From: an uncultured Thiodictyon sp.
GTDB lineage: Bacteria > Pseudomonadota > Gammaproteobacteria > Chromatiales > Chromatiaceae
NCBI RefSeq assembly: GCF_903946935.1
Contig: NZ_CAJAXH010000201.1
Coordinates: 1-37,099 of the forward strand
Reading direction: 5' to 3'
Length of the DNA: 37,099 bases
In this document: piece after piece, positions 1 through 7,922 of the stretch
Numbering within the stretch: position 1 is the stretch's first letter
Layout: every line of letters starts with the position of its first letter
The notes under the pieces: generated by a model
The model's database searches: none
Seen by the model: the letters and a program-made list of their open reading frames with translations, nothing else
Told to the model about the DNA's origin: nothing
Position numbers and translations under genes: made by a program

Positions 1-329
1 AATCTCAGGTCTTCGATTTGCGTGGGAAGCAAAGGCAGCACAACCGTTTCGGTCTCGGATAACATAGATGCACTTGGTGGGTCGATCTGTTGGGAACATT
101 GCTATTCTAGCAGGGAAACTATTATATGGAAATCGCCTAAGGGTGACTGTCCGGCACATCGCCGCAAGCGGCTAGCCAGGTTTTCGCGCTGCCCCGTGAG
201 ATTAGGCCCACCACAGTGGGCACTGGGCGACCAACCGGACTCCCCGCCCCCGTCCAGCCAGGTACACTAGCGCATTGACCGAGCGGCGCGCGCCGCCGAC
301 CCGAATCGCCTGACCGAGGAAATAACCCC
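1..329. other. Region upstream of queF, no recognisable gene
   Basis: No open frame here resembles a known protein. The first 150 bases are less GC-rich than the rest, and the remainder leads up to queF. A purine-rich ribosome binding site (GAGGAA, 316-321) lies 8 bases before the queF ATG. A TACACT at 263-268 could be a -10 box, but no convincing -35 partner is visible. Confidence 0.5.
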
Positions 330-719
330 ATGCCCAGCGCACCCAGCCGCTCACTCGAGACCTTCGACAACCCGCAGCCCGAGCGGGATTACACCATCCG
401 CATCCGGGTGCCCGAGTTCACCTGCCTGTGCCCCAAGACCGGACAGCCGGACTTCGCCGAACTGACCCTGGAATACATACCGGATCGGCGGTGCGTGGAA
501 CTCAAGGCGCTCAAGCTCTATGTCTGGTCCTATCGCGACGAGGGTGCCTTCCACGAGGCGGTGACCAATCGCATCCTCGACGACCTGGTGGAGGCGACCG
601 CGCCCCGCTTCATGCGCCTGACGGCGGACTTCAACGTGCGCGGCGGGATCGATACCACGGTGGTGGCGGAGCACCGCGCACTCGGTTGGGTGGCGCCGTC
701 GCTGGTCGAACTCCCGTAG
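330..719 (+). CDS. queF: NADPH-dependent 7-cyano-7-deazaguanine reductase, short (YkvM) type QueF
   Basis: This cytosolic enzyme reduces the nitrile of preQ0 to the aminomethyl group of preQ1, a step of queuosine biosynthesis for tRNA wobble position 34. The 129-residue length fits the unimodular QueF subfamily. Visible signatures are [14 protein letters not shown], with the nucleophilic Cys at residue 34 and the acid/base Asp at residue 41, then the family motif [10 protein letters not shown] (residues 57-66) that binds NADPH, and FHE at 74-76. The ATG at 330 is supported by GAGGAA 8 bases upstream. The gene stands alone; no other queuosine genes are nearby. It converges on malQ, and the two share a strong hairpin between their ends. 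Confidence 0.95.
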   Translation: MPSAPSRSLETFDNPQPERDYTIRIRVPEFTCLCPKTGQPDFAELTLEYIPDRRCVELKALKLYVWSYRDEGAFHEAVTNRILDDLVEATAPRFMRLTADFNVRGGIDTTVVAEHRALGWVAPSLVELP

Positions 720-750
720 GGTTGCTGGTCCGCGCAGCGGACCCTACGGG
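713..750. terminator. Hairpin shared by the converging ends of queF and malQ
   Basis: An outer stem (CCCGTAGG, 713-720, with CCTACGGG, 743-750) encloses an inner stem (GGTCCGC, 727-733, with GCGGACC, 737-743). It overlaps the queF stop codon and ends 7 bases before the malQ stop. No long T tract follows, so it may act as a two-way transcription stop or as an mRNA 3'-end stabiliser. Confidence 0.6.
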
Positions 751-756
751 CTGGAG

Positions 757-2271
757 TCACGGCCCGCTTACCGGATGGGGCGCGCGGCCATAGGTCCGGC
801 TCAGATCCCGCAGCCGGCCGATGGACGCGAGGTCCAGGTCCGCCTCCCGATAGCGCCAGACCCAGTTGCCCTCGGCGGTGCCGGGGCGGTTCATGGTCGC
901 TTCCGCCCCGGCGCCCAGCAGGTCCTGCATGGGGAAGAGCGCGCCGGCCGCCACCGAGGACAGCGCCGCACGGATGAAGGCCCAGTGGGGTTGCTCGCCG
1001 TCGGTGCAGAGATAGCGCTGGACCCAGTCGTGGGTCCCCGCATCCTGCTCGGCCCACCAACCGCGCACCGTGTTGTTGTCGTGGGTGCCGGTATAGACCA
1101 CCAGCCGCCGCTGGTGGTTGTGCGGCAGGAAGCCGCAATGCCCGAAGCCGCTCGTCTCATCGAAGGCGAACTGGAGTACGGCCATACCCGGCAGTTCGAG
1201 CCCGTCGCGCAGGGCCTCCACGTCCGGGGTGATGACCCCCAGGTCCTCCGCAATCAGCGGCAGGTCCGGCCCCAGGGCCGCCTTGAGCGCATCGAAGAGC
1301 GCCATCCCCGGCCCGGTCACCCAGTGGCCGTTGACGGCGGTCGACTCGCTCGCCGGGATCTCCCAATAGCCGGCAAAGCCGCGGAAATGGTCCACCCGCA
1401 CTAGGTCGGTGACGGCGAGTTGGCGGCGCAGGCGCTGCACCCAGAATGAATAGCCGTCGGCGGCCAGGGCAGGCCAGTCGTAGAGCGGGTTGCCCCAGCG
1501 TTGACCGGTGGCGCTGAAATAGTCCGGTGGCACCCCGGCGATGACCGTCGGCTGGCCGTCCGGCTCCAGTTGGAACCACTCGCGATGGGCCCAGACCTCG
1601 GCCGAGTCGTGGGCCACGAAGATCGGCATGTCACCGACGAAATGCACCCCGCGGGCGTGGGCGTACTCACGCAGCGCCGACCACTGGCTGAAGAACAGGA
1701 ATTGCACCAGGGTCTCACGTTCGATTTTCGCCTTGTGGGTGCGCTTCCAGGCGGTTAGCGTCTTACGATCGCGCAGTGCCAGGCGCTCCGGCCACTCGGT
1801 CCAGGCCCGGTCTTTCTGGGCGATCTTGATGGCGCTGAAGAGCGCATATTCCGGGAGCCAGTCGCGCTGCTCCTCCTGGAATCGGGCATAGGCGTCGCGG
1901 CTGCCCTGGTCGGCCCGGGCCGCAAACCCCTGACAGGCGCGATCGAGCAGGGTCCGCTTCCAGCAGTGGACCTCGCCGAACTCCACCCGGTCATCCGGGA
2001 AGTCCGGGTGTTCCAGGTCCGCGGGGTCGATCCAACCGGCGGCGAGCAACGCCTCCGGACTGATCAGCAAGGGGTTTCCGGCGTAGGCGCTGGTACATTG
2101 GTAGGGCGAGTCGCGGTAGCCGGTGGGCCCCAGCGGCAGGACCTGCCAGAGCCCCTGCCCGGCGTCGGCGAGCAAATCGACGAAGCGGTAGGCCGCCGGC
2201 CCCAGGTCGCCGATACCGAAGGGGCCGGGAAGGGAGGTAGGGTGCAGCAGGATGCCGCTGGTACGGTGCAT
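757..2271 (-). CDS. malQ: 4-alpha-glucanotransferase (amylomaltase), GH77
   Basis: The enzyme transfers glucan chains between maltodextrins (disproportionation) in the cytosol, feeding glycogen or maltodextrin metabolism. The 504-residue protein starts with the family N-terminus GILLHPTSLPGPFGIGDLG. Catalytic blocks are VRVDHFRGF near residue 293 (nucleophile Asp), IAEDLG near 342 (acid/base Glu) and GTHDNNTVRGWW near 395 (third Asp). The start at 2271 is chosen because GGAG lies 6 bases upstream and conserved sequence begins at once; an in-frame ATG at 2298 is possible but less likely. It lies 84 bases downstream of the MalM-like gene on the same strand, so the two are probably co-transcribed. 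Confidence 0.95.
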   Translation of the reverse strand: MHRTSGILLHPTSLPGPFGIGDLGPAAYRFVDLLADAGQGLWQVLPLGPTGYRDSPYQCTSAYAGNPLLISPEALLAAGWIDPADLEHPDFPDDRVEFGEVHCWKRTLLDRACQGFAARADQGSRDAYARFQEEQRDWLPEYALFSAIKIAQKDRAWTEWPERLALRDRKTLTAWKRTHKAKIERETLVQFLFFSQWSALREYAHARGVHFVGDMPIFVAHDSAEVWAHREWFQLEPDGQPTVIAGVPPDYFSATGQRWGNPLYDWPALAADGYSFWVQRLRRQLAVTDLVRVDHFRGFAGYWEIPASESTAVNGHWVTGPGMALFDALKAALGPDLPLIAEDLGVITPDVEALRDGLELPGMAVLQFAFDETSGFGHCGFLPHNHQRRLVVYTGTHDNNTVRGWWAEQDAGTHDWVQRYLCTDGEQPHWAFIRAALSSVAAGALFPMQDLLGAGAEATMNRPGTAEGNWVWRYREADLDLASIGRLRDLSRTYGRAPHPVSGP

Positions 2272-2355
2272 GAGGACTCCGGGCTTGGATGGGAGCAAGG
2301 ACGGGAAGTCTACCGAATCCCTGGGAAAAAACCGACTGTCCGATACACCCGGCTG

Positions 2356-3354
2356 CTATTTGTTTTCCACCGCGGTCAAAAAGGCCTGGCGGGCGCTGGC
2401 GGACCCGGCCCGCTCGGCCTCCTGCACCAACCGCCAGGCGCGATCCATGTCGCCGAGTTCCACCGAGTCCTGGATCATCCGGTTATACATGGTCTGGGTC
2501 TCGGCCAGCATGGGCGGCCGGGCGGTGGTGCCGGCCGCCGGGCGCGCCGTGCGGGAGGCGCGGGTCCCGACCCGCGGGACCACCGCCACATAGCGGCGGG
2601 CGCCGCGCCGCTGCCGGCCAAATTGGGTGCGGGAGGCGGCGGTCTCCAGGTCGCCCACGGTCATCCGGAACACCCCGGTCGCGGCGTGTTGGGCCACCGG
2701 GTCCGGGAGACCCGGATCGTCCAGTCCCTGGGCCCGGGCATAGAGCTTGGCCTCGCTCATCATGCGGGTGGAACCACTCAGCGCTTGATCCGTGGTAAAG
2801 ACGATCAGGTATTTCTCGGCCGCCAGGGGGCCGCCCCGCTGGCGGTCCAGATAGACCTTACCCCGCAAACGCTGGGGCTCCATGAAGCCGGCTGGGGTGT
2901 ATCTGAAGGTCTTGGAGTCGATGGCCCGGCTCACCCGGAAATCCCGATCCAGGATCAGCACCGTGGGGACGAAGACCGTGGCCCCGGCGATGGCATCGAT
3001 GGTGAGGGTGGCGTGTTCCAGGTCGTCCGGGATCTCAAAGGCCTGGAGCAAACTCTTGCCGGTGGCAAAGTCGAAGGCCTGGGACTTGGCGTCGACCGGG
3101 TAGAACGTGACGGCGGTGGTGTTCAGCGGCGCAAAGTGCAGTTCTGAGAGTGACTTGCAGCAGATCGGGGCGGCGTTCAAGACCTCTTGACTCATGGCCG
3201 CGCTGGGGCTGACCGCCGTGTACATGGGCGAGCGGCCCGCCAGCGGCGGCTGGGACGCCAGGGACCCCGGCCAGACGAGCGGGCCCACACCGGCGCAACC
3301 GGCGATACACAGGCAACTGAGGGCAAGCGCGGCGACTTGAACGGTTCTGGGCAT
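2356..3354 (-). CDS. MalM-like periplasmic lipoprotein
   Basis: The 332-residue protein resembles the maltose-operon periplasmic protein MalM over its middle part: a beta-rich section with VTFYPVDAKSQAF, then FVPTVLILDRDFRVSRAID, then EKYLIVFTTD near residue 195. The start at 3354 gives a signal sequence ending in a lipobox, LCIAGC, so the mature N-terminal Cys is probably lipidated. GGAG precedes this ATG; a longer reading from 3429 would bury the signal peptide. The C-terminal 90 residues are Arg/Ala/Thr-rich and then helical. MalM's biochemical role is not established. Its pairing with malQ supports a maltodextrin link, yet no maltose transporter or porin is nearby. Confidence 0.8.
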   Translation of the reverse strand: MPRTVQVAALALSCLCIAGCAGVGPLVWPGSLASQPPLAGRSPMYTAVSPSAAMSQEVLNAAPICCKSLSELHFAPLNTTAVTFYPVDAKSQAFDFATGKSLLQAFEIPDDLEHATLTIDAIAGATVFVPTVLILDRDFRVSRAIDSKTFRYTPAGFMEPQRLRGKVYLDRQRGGPLAAEKYLIVFTTDQALSGSTRMMSEAKLYARAQGLDDPGLPDPVAQHAATGVFRMTVGDLETAASRTQFGRQRRGARRYVAVVPRVGTRASRTARPAAGTTARPPMLAETQTMYNRMIQDSVELGDMDRAWRLVQEAERAGSASARQAFLTAVENK

Positions 3355-3540
3355 GGGGCGCTCCAGGGCGGTGAACGACACGGCCGGGCCGCGCCGACCC
3401 GGCAATGGGCCGGGAATCGGCACGAACACTAGCGCGCGACATTACCACGGATTGCCACCGCCCCGGCGGATCGGAAGCATCGCGCCGATCGGTCCGCACC
3501 GCGGCCCCGCCGGGACTTCCGCCCCTGGAAAAAACAGGTG

Positions 3541-3669
3541 TCACGCCAAGGCGCCAAGCTCGCCAAGCTTCTCCAGTGCGTTATCCGCATTGGGACGCCC
3601 CCCGACGGATGCTCTGGTGACTTCACCTACCCTCTTGTATTTCTTGGCGAGCTTGGCGCCTTGGCGTGA
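3541..3669. repeat. Palindromic repeat with 27-bp arms built of GCCAAG units (copy A)
   Basis: The left arm (3541-3567) and right arm (3643-3669) are perfect 27-base reverse complements, separated by 75 bases. Each arm is itself near-repetitive: CGCCAAG recurs three times at 8-9 base steps. The element fills the gap between cysI and malM. A shortened relative lies upstream of cysI at 5572-5627. No flanking target duplication is evident. Confidence 0.85.
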
Positions 3670-3699
3670 GTCGTTGCGGACGTTGGTACAAGACCGATC

Positions 3700-5394
3700 T
3701 CAGGCCCGGGCCAACTCCCTGACCGGCCGGGGGGCTGGCGCCGCGGACCCATAGGCGGCCGTCGCGAAGGGCCGGTGGCCGATGCGTGCGACGGTGTCGG
3801 CGAAGGGCTCCCCGCTGGCGCGATAGCTCAGATAGGTGTCGACCAGACGCGCCACGGCCGCGGGCACCGCGGCGGCCGGGATGGCCGGGCCGATGACGGC
3901 CCCGAAGCGGGTGTCGGCCCCCGCACGCCCGCCGATGCCGAGCTGGTAATACTCCGCCCCCTGCTTGTCGATCCCCCGGATACCGATGTCGGCGATCTGG
4001 TGGTGGGCGCAGCCGTTCATGCAGCCGGAGCAATTGACCACCAGCGCACCGACCTCCTCCAGCAGGCCCTGGTCGGCAAACCGCGCCTGGATGGCCTTGG
4101 TGAGCGGCACCGAGCGCGCATTGGCCAGGTCGCACTCATCGCCGCCGGGGCAGGCAACGATGTCGGTGAGCAGCCCGATGTTGGGCGTCGCCAGTCCCGC
4201 CGGGACGGCCTGGCGCCACAGCGCGTGCAGGTCGCTCTGGCGCACCTGGGCCAACACCAGGTTCTGGCGCTGGGTCACCCGGACCTCGCCGAAGCTGTAG
4301 TCGTCCGCCCAGTCGGCGACCTGCCGCAGTTGCGCTGCCGCGACATCGCCGGGGGCCCGGTCCGAGCGCTTGGTGGAGAGCGTGACGATGGCATAGCCGG
4401 GGCGCCGGTGCGGCTGCACATTGTGCCGTACCCAGGCGGCATAGGCCGGGTCGCGCTCGACGCGGTGCAGGTGGAGTGCATCGTCGCCGGCCAAGTCCGC
4501 ATAGGGCGGATCGGCAAAGTGACCGGCGATCCCGGCGACCCGGGCCGCGGTGAGCGTCAACTCACTGTCCTTGAGCGGCGCCCAGGCGGCCGCGACCCGG
4601 CGGCGGAATTCATCGAGCCCGAGCGAGCGGACCAGGAACTTGAGGCGCGACTTGTGTGGGCTGTCGCGCCGGCCATCGGCATTGAAGACCTGGCAGATCG
4701 CCTCGGCGTAGCTCAACAGATGGCGCCAGGGCAGGAAGGACTCCAGCTCCAGGGCCGGCATCGGGGTGCGACCCAGGCCGCCATCCACCAGCACCCGAAA
4801 ACCGGTCTCCTTGGCCGCGTTGCGCACCAGATTGAAGCCGATGTCCTGCACCTGGATCAGCGCGCGGTCGGCCCCGGCCCCCTGGACCGCGATCTTGACC
4901 TTGCGCGGCAGGCGGGTGAACGCCGGGTGGCCGGCGCTCCATTGACGCAGCAGCTCGCACCAGGGACGCGGGTCCATGGGCTCATCGGCGGCGGCCCCGG
5001 CCAGGGGATCGGAGGTGACGTTGCGAATGCAACTCCCGGAGCTCTGAATGGCGTGCAGCTGTACCCGCGCCAGGTCGGCGAGGACCAGCGGTGCCGCCTC
5101 CAGGGTCAGCCCGGCAAGCTGGAAATTGTGCCTGGTGGTGAAATGACCGTGCCCCGGCCCGTAGGTCTCCGACACCTGGGCCAGCGCGCGCAACTGGTCG
5201 CCGGAGAGCAGACCGTAGGGGACCGCAATCCGCAGCATGGCGGCCTGGCGCAGGGTATAGAGTCCGTTCTGCAGACGCAGGGGGCGGAACGCCTCGGCGC
5301 TCAGTGTGCCGGCACGGTGGCGTTCGAGCTGGTCACGCAGCTGGGCCACCCGAGCGTCCACTAACTGTTGATCGCGTGCATTGTATTGGTACAT
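3700..5394 (-). CDS. cysI: Nitrite/sulfite reductase, siroheme and 4Fe-4S hemoprotein (CysI type)
   Basis: Predicted assimilatory sulfite reductase hemoprotein, reducing sulfite to sulfide with six electrons. The 564 residues show two ferredoxin-like half domains with siroheme-binding blocks: YGPGHGHFTTRHNFQ near residue 100, then IQSSGSCIRN near 135. The iron-sulfur ligands follow as CPGGDEC near 414 and CSGCMNGCAHH near 453. It resembles the Pseudomonas-type CysI that begins MYxY and continues FRPLRLQNGLYxxR. The start at 5394 gives that N-terminus; GAGG lies about 11 bases upstream. No flavoprotein (CysJ) or APS/PAPS reductase gene is adjacent, so the electron donor is unknown. Nitrite reductases share this fold, so substrate is inferred. 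The C-terminal 30 residues are low-complexity Ala/Pro. Confidence 0.9.
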   Translation of the reverse strand: MYQYNARDQQLVDARVAQLRDQLERHRAGTLSAEAFRPLRLQNGLYTLRQAAMLRIAVPYGLLSGDQLRALAQVSETYGPGHGHFTTRHNFQLAGLTLEAAPLVLADLARVQLHAIQSSGSCIRNVTSDPLAGAAADEPMDPRPWCELLRQWSAGHPAFTRLPRKVKIAVQGAGADRALIQVQDIGFNLVRNAAKETGFRVLVDGGLGRTPMPALELESFLPWRHLLSYAEAICQVFNADGRRDSPHKSRLKFLVRSLGLDEFRRRVAAAWAPLKDSELTLTAARVAGIAGHFADPPYADLAGDDALHLHRVERDPAYAAWVRHNVQPHRRPGYAIVTLSTKRSDRAPGDVAAAQLRQVADWADDYSFGEVRVTQRQNLVLAQVRQSDLHALWRQAVPAGLATPNIGLLTDIVACPGGDECDLANARSVPLTKAIQARFADQGLLEEVGALVVNCSGCMNGCAHHQIADIGIRGIDKQGAEYYQLGIGGRAGADTRFGAVIGPAIPAAAVPAAVARLVDTYLSYRASGEPFADTVARIGHRPFATAAYGSAAPAPRPVRELARA

Positions 5395-5571
5395 GGCGTA
5401 CTTGTCCTCGGTCGGTGGCCGGGCCTGAGGAACCAGGGATGGCCGATGAGTTGACCGATATCCTAACGGCCGCCTGTAGCACGACAAAGGAATTGCTTCT
5501 GCGGTCGATATCGCCAAAACTTCTTAAGCACTCACTGGCTCACCGAGTCCAACCAAGAGGCGGCATGTACA

Positions 5572-5627
5572 CACGCCAAGGCGCCAAGCTCGCCAAGACA
5601 GACCGCAGGATGGGCGCCTTGGCGTGA
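5572..5627. repeat. GCCAAG-unit palindrome, shortened (copy B)
   Basis: The left arm at 5572-5597 is identical over 26 bases to the left arm of copy A (3542-3567). The right side keeps only the outer 14 bases of the arm (5614-5627), so the palindrome is truncated and the loop is short. It lies between the divergent cysI and pRiA4b ORF-3-like genes. Confidence 0.8.
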
Positions 5628-5722
5628 GAACCACGGGTTCCAGCCGCAACGACGCGAAGCAAAACAACGATGAACCTACAGCAGTTGCATTTGAATCTCA
5701 GCCATCATCTGGAGCAACACCC

Positions 5723-6289
5723 ATGACAACCACTTCTCGCAAGATCTATCAGATAAAGATCGGCCTCAATGATGCCAAGCCGCCGATTTGGCGCCGCGTG
5801 CTCCTGGATAGTTCGGTCTCGCTGTCGAAATTCCATGACATCATCCAAATCGTCATGGGATGGACGGACTCCCATTTACATCAGTTCCGTGCTGGCGAGA
5901 CGTATTATGGAATACCAGACCCCAACATAGATTTCATGGAAACGCTGGACGAGAGGCGTTATAAGCTCAACCACCTGCTCAAGAAAGAGAAGGAGTCCAT
6001 TCGTTACGAATACGATTTCGGCGATAGTTGGGACCATAAAATAACGCTCGAGAAGGTCCTGCCATTCGACCCAGCGGCGACCTTACCGCACTGCATTAAG
6101 GGCAAAGGGGCTTGTCCGCCAGAAGACGTCGGGGGCATTTTTGGTTACTACGACTTCATTGCGGCAGTGAGCGATCCGACACACCCGGATCATGCCGATC
6201 GAACGGAGTGGGTCGGCGGCGACTTCGATCCTGACTTGTATAATATCGATGAGGTCAACGCGCTACTGCTTAAGCATTGCAAAGCGTGA
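5723..6289 (+). CDS. Plasmid pRiA4b ORF-3-like family protein
   Basis: The 188-residue protein matches the pRiA4b ORF-3-like family: KPPIWRRVLLDSS near the N-terminus, FHDIIQIVMGWTDSHLHQF near residues 37-55, YEYDFGDSWDH near 95-105, and a C-terminal block with CPPEDVGGIFGYYDF. The family is widespread on plasmids and mobile DNA and its function is unknown. The ATG at 5723 has GGAG 8 bases upstream; a longer frame back to 5624 runs into repeat DNA and was not used. Its base composition and codon use are clearly less GC-rich than those of cysI or malQ, which suggests horizontal acquisition. It opens the accessory stretch that runs to about 9500. Confidence 0.85.
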   Translation: MTTTSRKIYQIKIGLNDAKPPIWRRVLLDSSVSLSKFHDIIQIVMGWTDSHLHQFRAGETYYGIPDPNIDFMETLDERRYKLNHLLKKEKESIRYEYDFGDSWDHKITLEKVLPFDPAATLPHCIKGKGACPPEDVGGIFGYYDFIAAVSDPTHPDHADRTEWVGGDFDPDLYNIDEVNALLLKHCKA

Positions 6290-6424
6290 AATTATCTGAA
6301 GCCGGGACTCTCAGGCGAGACGGGGTTTGAAACCCTGTCTCGAACGTTTAGGGCCTTGGCAGACAGCGCAAAAGCCAGCAGCAAGCTAGCACCGTATTTC
6401 GCCTAACTTGTGTCCCTGGTCAAA

Positions 6425-6613
6425 GCTCCGAAGGGGCGTGACATAGCAACCCAGGGCAACGCCCTGGGCGTGACGCATAACAGACACCAGCCCTGAAAGG
6501 GCGTGACATAGCGAGCCCCGCCGTTATGTTACGCCCTTTCAGGGCTAGGTCGCATAAACAACGTGAACCCAGGGCGTTGCCCTGGGCTAGTATGTTCGAC
6601 CCCGTTGGGGTCG
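6425..6613. repeat. Mirror-symmetric cluster of small hairpins with a GTGACATA spacer
   Basis: Three modules, each a small GC-rich hairpin followed by GTGACATA or a close variant, occur at 6425-6444, 6450-6479 and 6489-6510. Three counterparts in reverse orientation (TATGTT then hairpin) occur at 6525-6546, 6567-6596 and 6591-6613. Hairpin cores include CCCAGGGCAACGCCCTGGG and AGCCCTGAAAGGGC. The two halves are arranged symmetrically about position 6518. No protein is supported here. Confidence 0.7.
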
Positions 6614-6669
6614 ATATGCAACATAAGATGGAATGGGGCACTTCGTATCCGCAACAGTCCGGACGGCGC

Positions 6670-6794
6670 GGCCTTGATCATCGTTCCGGCCAGCGGCCAT
6701 CCTCTGGAGCCCAAGGCTTCAGCCTGGGTCCTGTCCATCCAAGGCTAAAGCCTTGGACTCCGGCCCCGGGGTGGCCGGAACGACGATCAAGGCC
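6670..6794. mobile_element. 125-bp palindromic MITE-like element, copy 1, with 8-bp target duplication
   Basis: The ends are inverted repeats of about 22 bases (GGCCTTGATCATCGTTCCGG inward from the left). The exact octamer GACGGCGC flanks it on both sides, at 6662-6669 and 6795-6802. The interior holds further complementary blocks (CCAAGGCTTCAGCC against GGCTAAAGCCTTGG). It has no coding capacity. Copy 2 at 36710-36834 has the same 125-base length, lies in the opposite orientation and is closely similar end to end. Confidence 0.85.
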
Positions 6795-6880
6795 GACGGC
6801 GCGAATGCCCCGTACGACGCGGGATACCAGCACAATAGCGGATCGTCCTGCGGGCATCTGCCCTACAGGGCTCAAACACT

Positions 6881-7672
6881 TCATCGAGTCGACAACGACC
6901 ATACTGCGGGATATGTGCCGCGCGTCATGTAATCACAGCCGTGGTGCTTGAGGAATGACTGGAGCGGCTTGTAGGGTATGCGCTTTAGTTTCCCAAAGTT
7001 GGTATCCTCGTTATAGTCCTTACCCTCGCTTTCCTTTCTCCCATACTCTTGCTGCAACACATCTCCCCGGCTCTTCTTCATCCTACCATTTGCGGAGAGG
7101 ATTGCCGGTGTTTCGTAATCGCCAAACCAGAGCCCTCCAGATTCAATAAGCCGATGGTCTCTAGCCTTGACGCACTCGATCATCGGAAACAATCCAACGT
7201 CAACGAAGGATGGAGACAGCATGTCCTGGTCGTCAGGATGGACACGCAACTGATAAGCGAGAAGGAAAAGTAAATCGCGTGTAGCATCAACGTTCTTCAC
7301 CGTAACCTTTTGCGTGATGCGCGCTGAAGGCTCGCGTGGCGTCGGCGGCGTCTTCATTTTTACGTCCACCGGGTCGACGTAGAGCATCTTGAGCTCAAGG
7401 CGGGCACCCGAGGAATGTTCAAAGTCAGGATAACCCTTCCGGTCCCCTAAAATGCCAGGTGCCTTTCTTAGACCCAGATCAATTAGCTTCGGGTAGATTT
7501 TTTCCAGCGCTGGTACACAGGCGTCTACGAGCGTACCTACTATGGTGCCAACTTGGGAGGGCTCAAAACCTGCCAAGGCCTGTCTTGGGAGTCGCAGAAT
7601 GTCCAACTGAATGCCGACTAGCGGAGCAAGCGCGCTCTTGGCAGTTGTGATTGTTGAGACCGGGACGCTCAC
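6881..7672 (-). CDS. Putative type II restriction endonuclease, PD-(D/E)XK fold
   Basis: This is a 263-residue protein whose exact family was not recognised. It carries a PD-(D/E)XK-like signature near residues 84-98: GYPDF, then ten residues on from the Asp, ELK. That spacing fits the metal-binding nuclease core. The GTG start at 7672 overlaps the stop of the controller-like gene (GTGA) and has GGAGG about 8 bases upstream, so translation is probably coupled. The context supports a restriction enzyme: an XRE controller remnant lies immediately upstream and a divergent adenine methylase remnant beyond it. The frame itself is intact. With the methylase broken, the nuclease is either inactive, harmless or protected by another methylase. 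Moderate base composition suggests transfer. Confidence 0.65.
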   Translation of the reverse strand: MSVPVSTITTAKSALAPLVGIQLDILRLPRQALAGFEPSQVGTIVGTLVDACVPALEKIYPKLIDLGLRKAPGILGDRKGYPDFEHSSGARLELKMLYVDPVDVKMKTPPTPREPSARITQKVTVKNVDATRDLLFLLAYQLRVHPDDQDMLSPSFVDVGLFPMIECVKARDHRLIESGGLWFGDYETPAILSANGRMKKSRGDVLQQEYGRKESEGKDYNEDTNFGKLKRIPYKPLQSFLKHHGCDYMTRGTYPAVWSLSTR

Positions 7673-7911
7673 AGGTAACCCCTCCACGACTCAGGCAAGA
7701 CATCTCCGAGGGTGGTGCCAAGCGCTTGGCAGACGCGTAGCATCTCAAGAACGTCTAAGCGTCGCTCGCAAGTCTCCTACTTCGCCACGAAGGACTGGGG
7801 CTTACCGAGCGACTCCGAGAGCGCTTGTTGGCTGAGTTTCTTTGCTTGCCGAACCCTGCGAAGGGTCGTGACAAGCTGAACGTAATCAGGATCTCTGAGG
7901 CTCTTTTGCAT
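7669..7911 (-). pseudogene. XRE-family controller-like regulator, broken by an internal amber codon
   Basis: From ATG 7911 the frame encodes a helix-turn-helix domain (LVTTLRRVRQAKKLSQQALS, then ESLGKPQSFVAK). Codon 45 is TAG (7777-7779). After it the same frame continues with the expected rest of the domain, ETCERRLDVLEMLRVCQALG and onward, for 35 more residues to TGA at 7669-7671. XRE proteins usually read FVxKYE here, so TAG most simply replaces a Tyr codon (TAT or TAC). Small XRE proteins of this size upstream of a nuclease are typical restriction-modification controllers. A sequencing error would restore an intact 80-residue protein. Confidence 0.75.
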
Positions 7912-7922
7912 CCTTACAACAG

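Noticed and set aside
3775-5364. Long open frame opposite cysI
   Set aside because: It is antisense to a clear enzyme and owes its length to GC-rich third positions; its translation is Gly/Arg/Gln-rich and resembles nothing.
6420-6951. Several short frames reading motifs like GRCPGLLCHAP
   Set aside because: These are translations of palindromic repeats; identical-looking short proteins arise from such repeats in many genomes and are not genes.
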